Origin: Membranipora membranacea
Lineage: Eukaryota > Bryozoa > Gymnolaemata > Cheilostomatida > Membraniporidae
Reading direction: 5' to 3'
NCBI GenBank assembly: GCA_914767715.1
Contig: OU612067.1
Location: 11,284,001 to 11,348,000 of the forward strand
DNA length: 64,000 bases
Part shown: positions 32,941 to 47,800 of the stretch, piece by piece
Layout of the letters: every line of letters starts with the position of its first letter
How positions within the stretch are numbered: position 1 is the stretch's first letter
Position numbers and translations under genes: made by a program
Notes under the pieces: generated by a model
The model's input: only the letters and a program-made list of their open reading frames with translations
Told to the model about the DNA's origin: nothing
The model's database searches: none

Positions 32941-35900
32941 CCGTAAAATATAAATACGCTACCTTGAATCTTTTTTCTGCACTCAATATTTTCAGGTTGG
33001 ATTTATATAATATTGAAAATTCAAAGCTGGAATATTATTATTTTTCTTTATTTTGATTTTTATATTTATATATTGATTTCAGAAAAAAACTCAAAATAGC
33101 ATATCTATATTTTTTGTTATTGTAATACAAAACAATATTATATTTAATACAACAATTAAATAAATTTATATGAAATTTTTCCGTCAAACAAATTTAACCG
33201 CATAATTCAAAACATATTTCTTCCTTCCACTGAATTTTATTGTGATTGATCAGATTTTCATAATTTAACATTTTATTATTTAATTTTAATTGTATTAAAA
33301 ATTAAGATTTACCGATACTTTTTTATAGCAGGGTATAGGTCATTTTTTGTGTTACTGAATGTATCAGTATCAGACGTGGGGTTTTGTTGGCAACGGATCG
33401 TTACTGTATTTTATCTAAGATCGTACCCTGCAAGCAAAGTAATTATCTCAATGAAAGTTCAAAATAAAGGTGCAAATGATTGCCTGTATGATACAAAGTA
33501 GAAGTGATCCACAATATCAAAACACAGTCAAGGAAAAAATCACAAATAACCAAAAGATGTCTTATGATCAGTGAAAATCCAAAAGGCAGCGTACACGTAT
33601 ATGCGATGATGTCAGAGCCAAATCCTAGCAATGCAAAATTATTACCCTAATACAACAATGACTTAAAATAGTTAATGAGATACACGTCTTTATCTTATCT
33701 GACAGCATTACAGATGGATAATCGAGAGATTATATTGCAGGGTGAATGTGTGGCTGACAAACATATCCCTGTCGCAATCAGCCTAAAAGTGAAATATTAA
33801 TCTACTTAAAAGATAGTCAGAATATTATAAACATCTCATCAATTTATGACAATTAAAGAATTGAACAAGAGTCAAATAAAATTATACTGCAGATTATAGC
33901 TAATTATTACTGTTGTAAAGTGACAAGGTAAATAACAATCTCAATTTAAACAATCTAATAAACTTCACATAATTATGAAATCTGGAAAAAACAGCCGAAA
34001 CTTCATACAATCTAGATTCCTAAACTGCCTTAACAAAATGCAACTATTTCACAAAAATTACACACAAAATAATATTAAACTCACCATTAAGATAATAATG
34101 AGTAGCTTAAGAAGGCTTCTGATGACATAGAAAGATAGATACGGAAATATAACAGGTATCTTCTGGTTGAAATAAGAATGTTATTACAGAGCCTCAGAAT
34201 TGCATGTTGTCACTTTGCTTGTTCACCACACACTGATGTTTATGATGCAACTTTTAATTAAAGAAAATCAGAGTTGTCCTTGCATGGCAATAAATGAGAT
34301 AACTCCCAACACACTGAATAAGTAGACCAATAGTAGTTAGCTGAAACCGAAGAGTATTTGCAGGAAAAGGTCTCATCTGCTACCTTTATGGCTCATATAA
34401 GACTTTGCAAATCTTATCTGTAAGCAATCAAGGGAGATTACTCTGAAAAACACAACCTCTTTGTCATTGATAGCAGAGATTGACGCTGTTTATTGCAATC
34501 ACAGTGATGAGACGACATTAGAAACACAAGTTTACTACTCCTCGCCATCAAACAAAGTATCTTACACTGATTAGTCGTGCCAATGTCATATTCTTATCTT
34601 ATTCAATCCTCTGAATATAAATATGAACAAATTTGTTTGTATAAAATGAGGTTATCACAATAATTATATGATGATATGTAGCAATTTATTTTCAAATGTC
34701 GGCCATCATCAGCCCCTTTCAAGGGTATACCGTCACACCGACACCAAAGTTTTTGTAGAAGCAGATCATACTTTGTGGTGCCATTTTTATTCATAGGGGA
34801 GTTGTTTACCCATGATAGATCAGGAGATAAATCTGAATGTGAGCTTTGAGGATACTCTGAATCTCAGCAGATTGTGCATAATACAAATCCTTGCCCACTC
34901 AGCCTGACTCAATATTTAAAAAAAAAGAATATTTAACTATATATTTCCTACATTTACTCTATTTGTGTTAGACCCTGTGTTATATATGATATCAGAAGAT
35001 GGAACTATGAGTACTGTTGCTGTTGTGTCTCTGTGGTTTTTACTTGAGACAAATCATTTAGTAAATTATTTACTATTTGCAGTTAAATTGAAGATGCTCT
35101 CTCGTTGAACAAGTTCAACAGAAGAGGATAATTATAATTCTGGTAGCGCTTAAGGTATAAGTATGACAATTAGTTTTTGACAACATTTCATTCAAATTCT
35201 GGCACCCCAGGGAGAAGCTGGCTTCAAGCCATTCAAAGATTGGCTTTTGCAGATAAATCTCAGTAGCTCTTTGGCCGTACTAACATTAATTTTAGACCAT
35301 ATATATGGACCACAAAGCAAAAAATGATTTTGACCAAGGTCATATGAATAATTACATTGCATTGTTATACTTCCGCAACTCGTATATTTAATTGCATCTC
35401 TGTCTGCCACATGTGGTTACATGTAGCTGTTTTCTAATTTTGATGTTACATAAGCTCCCTGATGGCAGAGTGTAAACTTTACCATTCTTCAAATCTCAAT
35501 CAAATTACATCTGACCATCAACTAACAAGCTGTCATTGCAGGAATTAAGAGACGTTGCAATACATATAATGGAACTTTATTTCTATTTCACTCAGATAAT
35601 GATCATAGGCATTAGAGAAGTGATGAAATGGAGCAGTTGATAGTGTTTGATACTGAGTTTTGACAGCTCTTCTAACCGAATCTTATGAAGAGTATTAATA
35701 AGCTTTACATTCTCTACTGAACTATATTGTTTGTAAGAATCATTGATAAAGGGACAATGTAAAACACTATTACATCCGGTTTTATAATGATAACTTTATA
35801 AGGTTCTTTTGAACTGACATCAAAAGCAAGATTAACTCTTTACAAACCTTTTCTCAATGGATCAGGTATATTTCACTCTGGTGTCTTTCCAGCATTTGCA

Positions 35901-37515
35901 AAAAATTTAGTGAACACATGCAATTAAATCAACTTAAGCATGTTTAATTTCATTTCACAATTTTTTGTTTTAATCGTGTCAACAACAGAACTGACTCACA
36001 CCGCCAATTTCATGTCTCAAGAGAGGACAACTTCACAAGCCTGTCTCTTATGCACTGTCAGTAATAATTTAACTTACGCGTTGTGAGATCATGACCTGCT
36101 AAAAAGCCATACATCAACAGAAGTCAATCCAATAACAGCAACAAAAGCGACAATAATAGCAGCAATCTTCATCTACAGAAAACTTAGTTAATGATAATAA
36201 TACATAAGATAAAACAATATTATTATGATAAATTACACCATTTCCAACATTTAAAAGCAAACCATTTAAAGATGTGTATTGTTATTCATTTGTTACTATA
36301 GAAACACCAACTGGTATGTCAGATATAGCTGTTGTTCGTGTATACTCTACATAGTAATCAATAGTATGCGTTGGTAGTATAGTATAGCACTAGAGGTCCA
36401 AATTCAAACCTTTATAGAGAGTTGAAAGCTTGCTAGAGTCGTTCTGTATGAGTGTGTTGTAGCTGTGTGTGTTGATCTGAACCTTTCCTCGCCTTTTATA
36501 CCATTTAGAATGACATGTGATACATACGGGGCTTACCAAAAATATGATGATATTGGATCTTGTTACAGCCCTTGATGGAAAAGAATTTCCCAGGGCAGAT
36601 CTATTAAAACGAGAACAAAAGTCAGTGATATGGTACAATATATAGCATCTGTATCTGTTATGGTAGAAATCATTACAGGATCAATAGTGTAGCTGAGATA
36701 ATCTATCACGTCTCTTATGTCAAGACAGCCAAGCATAATTATTATTTTTTATTATGAGCTGGCTACATTCGTAATAGATCCAATGAGGGCAGCAGCTATC
36801 TGTTCCACATAATAAAATTTGTGAGACTATAGATTTGTTGGCGCAATTTACTAGATTTGGAATTATGATGTTCGGTTTTGTGTAACATTTGTCACTGCGT
36901 TGCAATATTCTGATTCTAGTTAGGTCAAAGAGCTGAAAGAAGTTTGCTTCAAGGTTTTGCATTTCAAGTTCCCCTCTTTCAGGGATAAATGGCTTAATTA
37001 CAGGAGAGGAAAGGCCCATGAACAAAGATTTAAATTTGCACTCTTAATCATTAGACCACTTCTTACTCCAGAACTGAGATCGGATACACTCATATCTACA
37101 ATTGACAAAATATGTTTTTTTCGGCGATGAACACTGTGAACACTCCGGTTATTCAGACCATAGCAAGCTTGATTATGGTATTATCAACTATCTGAATAAT
37201 TAAGATTAATAACCTATGTAAATCGCTGACTGCCCTGTGTATGCATTCAGTGTATTTTCCTACCACCAAAAATGCTAGTTCTTTTAGAATACCTTGATTC
37301 ATCAGAGCCTGCAGGCGTTCTCGGGATCTGGATATTCATCCGTCGTTTGTTGTCCGCCATCATGGTTTTAATGCCATTTCATCATGATTGATCATGACCT
37401 GCGTGACCTTATTACACAAATTATTTTCATCAAAGAAGAAGCAACTTGGCCACTGAGCACATTACAATGTTGCTGGGAACTCATAGCTGGTGGTGGTTAA
37501 AAACATGCCATCATC
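32941..37515. other. AT-rich region without recognised genes
   Basis: Very AT-rich at 33000-33310 and around 36180-36260. Open frames are short and motif-free. A minus-strand frame at 36720-37025 has a Cys/His cluster (CGTDSCCPHWIYYEC) faintly like a PHD finger of a mobile element, not enough to call. See also the signal-peptide-like frame at 36089-36172. Confidence 0.4.
36089..36172 (-). other. Signal-peptide-like mini-frame, possible exon relic
   Basis: Minus-strand ATG at 36172 begins MKIAAIIVAFVAVIGLTSVD, a good secretion signal, then stops after 27 residues. A strong donor (CGC, then GTAAGT) follows 10 bases after the stop. This could be the first exon of a lost secreted-protein gene. 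Confidence 0.3.
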
Positions 37516-37517
37516 TT

Positions 37518-37572
37518 GTAATCTAGGTAATCTAGGTTATCTAGGTTATCTACGTTATCTAGGTAATCTAGG
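37518..37572 (+). repeat. 9-bp minisatellite
   Basis: About six units of WATCTAGGT (for example TAATCTAGG, TTATCTAGG, one TTATCTACG). Confidence 0.9.
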
Positions 37573-37902
37573 CTTTCTAAATGGTTGAAGCCAAATAATA
37601 ATAATTCATCAGCCACCCAACAGTTATTAACGTGAGATTGTCAAAACCAAATTCCATCCATACCTGACAAACCTCTGTAAAGCATTGCTACCCAATAACC
37701 CAAATGAATGTTGCTGCAAGCAGAAATCAATGTTAACTCAATGTCAATGACTTTCACCAGTTTTGGACTGGCTGGCAATATGTTACATGTATCTGTGCTG
37801 CTGCCTTGTTTTGAAATGGAAGAAGATCAACGTTCACAATCCCTTTGTTCTGAATGAGGGTTTAATAATAGAGGAGTTGCTTCTCAGACAACGCTGATGT
37901 TT

Positions 37903-39110
37903 TCAGGACTTTTGCACTACATTGAGGATATGCTTAGAAGCTTCATTTCTTGCAACTTTTATATGTGTAAATTCATGAAATAAGTATTGTCTCCTACTTA
38001 GACGTCTGGGTAAATTTAAAAGCGATCTTTCAGTTGTGACAGACAATATCTTGCGAACAGATACAATAATTCTGATTGCTCTATTTTGAACATTCTCAAT
38101 TGTTCCAGTGGCCTTTTGTGTGGTATCTAGGTAAATTGCTGAGCAATATTCTAGTGTTGGTCGGACAATGATTTTGTAAGTTTCAAGGGATTCTTCAACA
38201 TTCATGTATTTTTTCAAAGTTTAGAAACTAGTTTGTTTGCTCTAATTGCAACATCAGCAGCATGGGTATGAAATGTGAGGTCTGTGTCGAGAGCAATTCC
38301 CAAAATATTGATTGAGAGCTGTGATTCTATTTTTGTGTTTTGAAAATTCAAGTGGTTATAATCTTTTAGATTTCTACTAGAGAAGATACAAAATTGCGTT
38401 TTCTGAACGTTGAGTTTTAGGAGATGACAGCTATACCATAGAGATACAATTTTCAATAGAGTAGTGAATTTTTCTAGAACCTCTGGTATACTTGTTTCAA
38501 AGTGTCATCTGCATAAGCAAATGAGTTTTTAAAAGACATTCACAATCCATTGATTGCAAGGTTGAAAAGGATGGGGTCGAGAATGGAGCCTTGTGGGACT
38601 CATGTGATTGGTAGTGGTTTGGATTTTTACTCTACGACTTTCATGATTGGGATCTGCTGGTGAGGTATGATTCTAAGAGCACTACTGAGGAGGGTAAGAA
38701 TTGCCTGTTGCCTAGGGTGTGCAAGAGAAATTTGTGGTCAACAGTTTCAAAGGCATTTTCGGACGTCTAGGGATATTTCTCCAATGTAGCAGGGAGCCGC
38801 CTGATCCGATTCTGTCCTTCCATTGTTGTAGCGCATAAAGCAGCATTCGTTCAGTAGAGTGATTTTGTCTGAAGCCAAATTGTTTGTCAGAGAACAGATT
38901 TTTTTTTTAGTGAACAGTGTCATCTGGTTCTTCATATCAGATTCAAATATTTTGGATAATATTGGGAGGGAGGAGATCGGCCGATAATTTGATTGGTCAT
39001 TTTTATCTCCTTTCCTGAAAATTGGTGTCACGGCGGCAGATTTTAGACAATCAGGTAATACTGAGGTGTCATAACATTCGTTCATGAGAAGCGCAAGGGA
39101 TATGAGACAA
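37903..39110 (-). mobile_element. Frameshifted LINE, reverse-transcriptase and C-terminal region
   Basis: Three overlapping minus-strand frames keep LINE landmarks in order: LPDCLKSAAVTPIFRKGDK then NYRPISSLPILSKIFE (start of the reverse-transcriptase domain), LKLNVQKTQFCIF (the L-x-x-N-x-x-KT-x-x block), and VRPTLEYCSAIYLDTTQK then VQNRAIRII (thumb and C-terminal region). The catalytic FADD block lies in the broken part near 38480-38540. Stops and frame changes show it is dead. The pattern is that of jockey/CR1-type elements. Confidence 0.85.
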
Positions 39111-39866
39111 GATCAACAGTGATTTTGTAAATCACAGCTGGCATACCACTTAAACCTCCACGTTTGTTCGGTGAGGAAGACTTAGAACTATTGTTAAAAG
39201 CCAATGATAGGTTTTCATGTTATTCACATCTTTCCTTCAATCAGAAATCTGATCACCACGCAAGTATTGAAAGAAAAAAAGTCTGCTCAATTTCCCTTCT
39301 ACCTCCCTTTCACTAACCTATGTCGTCCATATTCTATTATACTTTTCTATTGAAACGCGTAGTAAGTTCACGTCATATAAGCAGTACAGTTAATATTTAT
39401 ATTTATATTTATAAAAAATTTATTGCTTCAGTGATATGATCAAAATCGCATAAAAAAACTGAACTAGGATAAAGTATGATATAAATAACTGAAAAAAAAT
39501 ATGATAAGTGATATAAAAAATTACAAGTGATAATACCATAACTCAGTGTTTATCAAATTTTACCAGAGTAATCTTCAAGGGAAAGATAACACTTATTATA
39601 GTATCAAAATAGGCAATATGAGAATGAATAATGATTCTATAATGTTATGTCTTAGATATAACCGACCCTTCATGAAATTCAATGCACGACAGTGATTTTT
39701 ACACTAATATGCACCTATGTATACACACACAAATAAGATCTAAGCGACCCGAATCATAGCTTCTACAACAACTTAACAAAAAATGAGCAATTGAAAGGCT
39801 CGAGCGAAACTCTTTATATTTATTTTAGTATCATACAGTTGAACTGCCTGCATTTTCGGAGCTTTA
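39111..39866. other. 3' flank of the receptor gene
   Basis: AT-rich sequence expected to hold the 3' UTR and poly(A) signals of the minus-strand receptor gene; no other gene seen. Confidence 0.5.
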
Positions 39867-40467
39867 TTAATATTTTGGTTGAGCCTCAGCATATAGATGA
39901 TCATCATCAGTTGAACAAGCATTGGTTGGGAGTTGAAGTGCCTCATACTGATTTTGCTCAAAGTTTTCATACATCTTATCATTCCGCTGTTCTCCTTTAA
40001 AATCTCCAACCTCAGCATACTCTGTGTCCGAAACAGCACTAAATCTCAACTCAATATCTTCATATGAGGGAGGGTAGGTTCCATCATCATGACTTCTCAC
40101 AGTAGCTTCATCAGCGATCTGCCCAGTGATAGGCCCTGGAACAGGCTTTAGTGGGGCTGATCTTTTTTTTAGATAGATGACAAGCAAAATTATCCCCACT
40201 ATCACTAGTACTGGAACGAGCACTCCAACTAGGATGGCAACTGTAGAGAAAGCCACGAACAAATATTCAAAAAATCAACAAGATGCACCAAAACGATCTG
40301 TCGTTTTGCTTAAATAAAATGAAATAAAATAAAATATATTAAAATAAAATGAAATAAAATAAAATTTATTAAAATAAAATGAAATAAAATGAAATGAAAT
40401 AAAATAAAATGAATTAAAATAAACTAGAATAAAGTAAAATAAAATGAAATGAAATAAAATGAAATAA

Positions 40468-40498
<31 letters not shown>

Positions 40499-41797
40499 CG
40501 AAAATAAAATAAACCAAAATCAAATCAAATAAAATAAAATAAAAATAATGAAATCAAATAAATGTAAATGTTTAAAGCAACTAAAAGGGTAATTATCATG
40601 AATAACTTGTAATTATGGTTTAATGAGTTTTAAGCAGCAATCAATGATTGCCATTATGTTTCGTTAAACCAGAATGCAACTTAGATAACCAGGATTAAAA
40701 ATACTTTCTTTCAACCTAGACTGGTGATATTAGCTTACAAGACATATTATGTGTTACAAAATTATAAAACATATATTACATTACTTTACCGAAAATTTGC
40801 TGCATTGAATATTCTATCCTAAATATATGTTGATGCCAAATAATCATTCAAATTATCCTGTTGGAACTTACAACAAACTCGGTCATAAATACTAACCTAG
40901 ATTTCGCTCCTTGCAAACGAGAGTATTTTCAGACCAGTCCAGTCCTGAAGGTGTCTCCTTGCAGGTAGACACCCCTTCTCCAGAGATAATATTGGTATCA
41001 CATTGATAGAATGCCTGAGCACCAAGTTTGTTGTCCTCTGATGAGCTAAGAAGGTGAGCGTTTGTAATTTCAGGTGGTGCTTTACACCGCTGGACCAAAA
41101 CTAAATGAAAAATAGAGTTAATTCAGCAATATAACAATAATGATGAATATCATAATCTCATTTTATGATTGAATATTCCATGCCATTAAGCATAAAGTAA
41201 CAGAATGCTAACTATTATGAAATTAAATTCTCATTTTAAAGTTATTTATTAAAATAGTTTTTAGTTCAACATAATTGAGTATAATACAATTCATTACATT
41301 TCATCAATGCATTGCAGATGCTTGTCAGATGTCTTGAAAATTCGCTTTCATATTTACTTTTTATATGCATTATTTTCCTGTAGAATATGCAATGGTGTAA
41401 GCTTTACCATTCAGTATTTCAATAAATCGAAGATCAAGCAACTCTTGACATGGCACTTCATTAGCACCAAAATGTAGAACAACCCTGTATGAGAAAAGTT
41501 TTTTCTTAAACTACTTTTGATATCTCATTTCTGCACACGGTCTCACTTGCCCTTGTTGCATTGATTGGTGATGAATGAAATTAGTATCTATCTATCTATC
41601 TATCTATCTATCACTGGAGCAGGCTGAGACATGTGAACCAATCCTTATCCATTTAAATCGGTCAGAAGATCAGCTACCGACTGATGATTGCATCAATTAT
41701 TAACCTCGTTATACCATAGGAAAAAACTGAAATAGTTCATTGAAAGTCAATTTAATTTGTAGTAGGCTTCCCGACATTGATAAGTAATTACCAAATC

Positions 41798-41840
<43 letters not shown>

Positions 41841-44800
41841 CATTAATTTTTAAAACTAAACTTTTCCAGTAGACAATGCACAAAACACAAAAATATGGCT
41901 TGTTCATGAAGGCTTGTTGCTTACCTAACTCTCCTGTCTCATATACAACAGTAGTATTTGTCTGGAATCCTTGGTCATTTCTCACCATGATGAGTAATGA
42001 ATATTTTGTCACTGCATCCAGATCAGTAATAGGGAATGTATTTTGCACCTCCTTCTCTGTTCCGACAACCAGGTACAGTATTCCATTGTTTTTGACTTCC
42101 TCACAATTTGGGTTAATATCCTAATACACAATGCAGCATTTAATTTTAAGGTCTACCCAAAGACCAAAGCATGATATAGTCAGGCAGTTACTTATGATAA
42201 AGTTGTGTCAGATTTTCATGGTAAAAAAGTTCAATGCTCTACTTGCATGAATTAATGATAAAGGAATGAGTGCCTTCCATAAGGTAACTCTCATTTCATT
42301 CACTGTATCATGACGACACAGTATCAAGATAGTACAAGTCAAGCAACAAGCACCTCCAGAGAATGAGAATACAATCGATCTCAACATTAGCTTACTTAAT
42401 TGAATGCTACCTAATAATAATTGAAATATTCGAGCGATGTGGCTCCGATGGCAGCCATGACAAAAAATTGAGCATGATAGTAAAGTAAGCTGTCCTTTTT
42501 CCACCTGAATTGGCAGGTTCAACTTAATCCTTCGCCTCGGTGTACCAGTGGAGTTATCCATATCCTGACTTAAATATGCTGCAAGATCTTCAGGCAACGC
42601 TGGGTCTAAAACAAAGATGATAATATGCTATTCTTAATAAACCAGGACAATTAGATCTTTGATTGTTTTACCAACTCACATGTTGTCTCTTTCACCTCAT
42701 TGTTGTTGTGTGGTAAACATTTTGGGTAGTAAAAAACCAAGGATTCTTGAATACATCCAAAAATTACTGCAGCACTGGTCACCTGTAGAGCAACTTCCTG
42801 AGTAGGCATTTTTGCGGTAATGTGTTAATCGAGGAAAGAGTAGATTACCATGATTTTTGAAGAAAAGCAGAGGGTTAGAGATTAGAAAAAGGAAAATATA
42901 CTTGCAAAACTCACAATCACACAAAGTTCTTATTGACCGAACAGAAGCCGTATCACTCCATCCTTCGCCATTTCGTGCTCTAAGCTGACAGGAGACCTGA
43001 GTGTAGGGGCTGTATTCACACCTGGTTCCACTGCGAAGAGTTCCATCTCCAGGGAACATTACCCAGTCACCATCACCAGTACACTTGTACTGAAATTTAA
43101 CGATGATTTAATTACCTGCAGCTTTCTTAGTAGATTGTCAGATGGTAATTATTCAATTATTTTATAATTTGGTTTCAAAGTGACAGCAAAAAACAAAAAT
43201 AATGACTTGACAATTTACCAGTTGTATGAATATGGGCAGTAAATGTGGAGGTGTTCATGTCTCTACATAGAACGCAATAAAGCAGTAATTCATGATTCTT
43301 TTGATGAAAGAGAGTAATTTTAATAAGCAATATGCTAGTACCTGATAATACTGTAGCGGTCCATTGGGATACTGTGGATGGTCCCAGGTCATAGTCACAC
43401 AGCGAGGAGTAGTTGAGAAAAGCTCCACCATCAAAGGTTGCTTCTGAGGACCTGTGATAATTTCATATTTATATTAGTTCATGAAAGCTTGCTAAGTGGG
43501 ACAAAATGCATGATTCCTGCAGTAAAGGGTAGCAAGCATGCTAACTGATTGCACCATCTTACAATCCCCAAAAAGGTTTGGTTGATGGTACCAATTAGCA
43601 AGGTTACTCTACTCACTATACTGAGTTCTGCACTTGCATCCCACAAGCTCATTACATTTCACTAATGCCTTCTTAGAATTATTTGAGCACATCTTAGACT
43701 TATTGGACCATAAACAGGCCATTTGCATATATACATAAATATTTACTGACCAGCCCACGTGACTAACTATAAACAGACATTATTGTTTCGGCAACATAAG
43801 TCTGGAACAACACCATTGAATTCTCCTCTGCTTAATATATTACCCTTATATTCCAATTCTGTCAATTACTCACGTAGTGGCAGGGTTGTGTATGTTGCGT
43901 ATGTCGGCAGTGATACAAAGTTTTCGTTATTAGTTGCTGTCAGTTCAACATTGATCTGAACATTTCCTTCACTGAAGACTGTGATGTAGTTGTTTCCAGT
44001 GTTCTGCCATATTCCATCAGGATTTTTGAATGAATACTTGTTGCTTGATCTGAGTGAAAGACAATTGAATCGCTCTGGATCCTACAGAATGTGAATTAAT
44101 AAGACATGTAAAGATTTTGAGTAACTATAGCATGTATTGACTTTGTTTATGGCATGATACAAAAGTATAGTTATGTTAATGGCACAATATTTACATACAA
44201 CTGAAAAAATCAATTGTGTAAGTTATAATCGATCAAATTATTTGGTCAGACAATTTAATGATAGCTTAAGTCCTTTGATTTGTTCATAAAGTTGATGTCT
44301 GGAATTGTAAAAGCCTTAAACTCACAGTCCAGCTCACTCTGTGTTTACGTCTGATACGTCCAGAAGTATTATCTGTGCCCTGATCAGTAAAGACGATATT
44401 TCTTGGCTGAGAAGGTTCTGAAAGAAATAAAATGCAAGTAATTCTGAACAGAAAAGCATGAAAAAAAATAAGTCACTGTAAATTATTGTTTATTGTAATT
44501 ATCTCATAACTCAGTAGGAATTGTGACTGAGCTAATTTTTCTAGTTTGGTAAGTTGTGTAAGCATAATTCTAAGCAAATTGAAAATAGTAGAAACATCAA
44601 GTAAAATGTATTGCTTGTCATACTTGGTTTTACCCTTTTAAATCATATGTAAAACTGAAACCCCTTGTGCACGGATTTCTCTCAAGTGAAGTAGCATAAG
44701 GTAGGACTAGATAGTAGTAAGAAATGAGGCCAAAGATACCAAAATCTGCCTAATCTTTAAATCAAAGCTCTGTATTCACTGTATCAGAGAGGCTATTTTT

Positions 44801-47800
44801 TGTTTTGCATATTGAACTGATCAAACGGACTATAACATCATTGTTGTACTGTGTTATGAGTATTCTTTGTTTTTTTTCTAAACATCAAACAAGCAATTTC
44901 TTTCCTTTTCAAATTCAGATAAAGTTCTCAACAGTAACAAAGTTTTTGTCAATTTTAACTCCAGACATAGCTAGGATAGCTTATATATGTATATATACAT
45001 TACATACTATCACAGGATGTCTTTCTAGTCATTGTTGATGCATCACTGTCACCATTGCTGTTTGTTGCCTTCAACTCACAGGTCACATCAGAATATGGTA
45101 GATGGCCACAGTCTTGTTTCTGGTGACTGGTTCCTCCTACAGTCGACCAGAGGGTGTTTCCACCACTGCAGTTATACTTTATTAAAAGATATAAAGTGTT
45201 GTGTACTTGTGATGCATCTGACATATATCCTTTAAATGTAACATTGAAGCTGATGAAAATGTAAGCAGAAAAAATTAAGTTGGGAGCACGAAAAGTTAGA
45301 CTAGAGCAACACATAAGTGTCCACTGAGAGATTTATAACACACATACCTTGTACCCATTGATGACACCATTAGGATACTGAGGTGGTATCCAGCTCAGAA
45401 TTACACATCCTGATGAGGTATTAGTCAGAGAGAAGCTTCTTGGGGCAACCTGTGGGTCTGAAAAAGCAAGGTTGTGATAAGCAATGATTAGACATAAACT
45501 TGACGCCCTATCACACTGCATCTGTACATTGCCTGTCTACATGTCACATCAACACGTGGTGTAAACCTAGAGAGGGCCTGCGATAGTATCTAACCCATTT
45601 AAGCATACATTTGATTGAGATAGCTTTAAAGGTAACTTATCTTTGCATCACTCATGCTCGGTTCATGAAGGAAGAAATAGTTGATGATCTATTATTCAAT
45701 TTATTAAAGTTGTGTCTTGTGTATAAGTGGGGAAAATTCAAATAATATACATGAAAATTCTGTATAACTAGTCACTTCACTACAATGTTTTGTCACTATG
45801 ACCTAGCAAGAGTAACTTCTTTAGGCCTTAGGCCATTCTAAATGCTTTCAATTTTAGTGTACTAATCCCGAACAATACAAACTAGACGCACTTCCTTCTG
45901 TAAAAGTTTGATGAAATGATAAGTTTTACTTGGATATTTTACCTAACATTTTCAGGGCACTATTTCATCTTTAACTCTCATTTTCTATGTTATGATATCA
46001 CCATGAAAAGGAAAATCTTCTCGCTTGTATTGCACACAACCTATTCATCGTCGCATCATAATGCAGAGAAGGTAAGTTACTTTACCTAAAGGGAGGCACT
46101 GTCAAGTAGAGTATTTAGATTTGTTTACCATCTGACATTACTTAAGTACATAAATACAAACTGCCTTACTTTAACATGCATTGGTATTTAGGTAGTCTTT
46201 AAAGTCAGGTTGAAAAGGAAGTCACTCTAACATAAATGACTTTGCAATGAGATATAACTCAGATGCTCTACTCACAGAATGATGCTGTGACCGTGGATTT
46301 TGACTCAGCAACCGACACATTATTTTGGTTGTTCAAAGCTTTCACTTCTACACTGATTTGCACATTTCCATCTATGTGGATGAAGTAATATCTGTTGCTA
46401 GTAGAGTGCCATGTACCATGCTGATCTTTGAAGGTGTAAGAAATGACGGCATCACAATTTGGTGTTGTTGGAGCCTGCAATGTTAGAATAGTGAATTGAC
46501 AAAGCTAATAATACATAATACATTAGATAAAACCTCCCTCAAGACATTGGCCAGTTAATAATGATGCAAAGGTGTTCGCATGTTTATATCTCATTCCACA
46601 TAAATCCTTGTAGAAGGGGAGTCCACTGCTATTTAATAATCAACCGCTGAAACTTGATCCTTGCAGCGCTGCTAATTTGTGGAGGTGAATTTAAAACCTG
46701 TAAACATGTGTGGTATGATTGAAGGAAGATTGAGTGCCCAAGTTCTTTCAGGAATACTGTACCATGTCAGTTCAAATAGCATGTGTGTTTCTTTCTGGCA
46801 ATGTAAATTCACAGAAAAAATCTAACAAATTTGCCAGTTGATTCACATTTATCATTTTATGCACAGAAGGACTAACTCAAAAAATCTTCTCACACTCACC
46901 AGCCATGTTACTTTGTACTTTCGTCTGATGCGGTTTTCATTTCTCTCTAAACCCTCATCATCGAATGAAACACTTCTAGGTTTACTGGGTCCTAATAAAG
47001 AAATCAATTTATTTACAATCAGGGCGTTGGTTGGTTGGTTGGTTTATTTTGTCACAAACATTAGGTATGCTGCGAGATTGAGTGTTTATACTGTTACATG
47101 AGTAGGGAATACCAAAAAGAAACATAAACAAAATGAGTAAAGTAAAGTCTGACTTCTAGTGGATTAAAAAATATCTTGCAATATCAAAATCAAGTGTCTG
47201 AGGAATGAGTCTTTACCCCAGGCAGTTCTGTATTTAAGGCTGCGATATCTGCCTGAGGGGAGTTTCTCAAGAAAATTGTTTAAAAAATGTTCGTCATCAT
47301 GTATTATCTGCAGGGCCAGGTTCTTTGTACGTTTTGATATGACCGAATCTAGGTCCCGAATATCAAGACCTAGTCTGTCGCCTTGCTTAAAAAACTTTCT
47401 CAGAGCTTTCTTGTCTCGTGAATAAATACTAGTGAACAAAATAGGTAGGCAGTAGGTGAGAATGGATACAATAAAACTTTTAAATAACATGCAGGCTAAA
47501 GGCTTTGTACTCTGATAATTAAAGGTTCTGATGACAAACATTCTCTGATTTGCTTTGGACACAACATTATTGACATGATCTTCGAAACGTAATTTGTTAT
47601 CAAAGAGAACTCCCAAATATTTAACATTGTCACAAAAATCTATTTTTACACCATTTAATTCGAGAGTAGGACTGTCAGGTTTATCTCTCTTAGTGGAGAA
47701 AAGCATCTCTTGGGTTTTAGAAGGATTAAGTAATAAGTCCAGTTCTTTGCATAGACCAGAGATTCTATTAATCTCATTAAAATAATTAGACAAGTCATTA

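Noticed and set aside
36720-37025. 101-residue minus-strand frame with Cys/His cluster
   Set aside because: Spacing does not meet a PHD or other zinc-finger pattern; no supporting exons.
37518-37572. Possible CRISPR-like array
   Set aside because: Units of 9 bp with no spacers, in animal DNA; a minisatellite.
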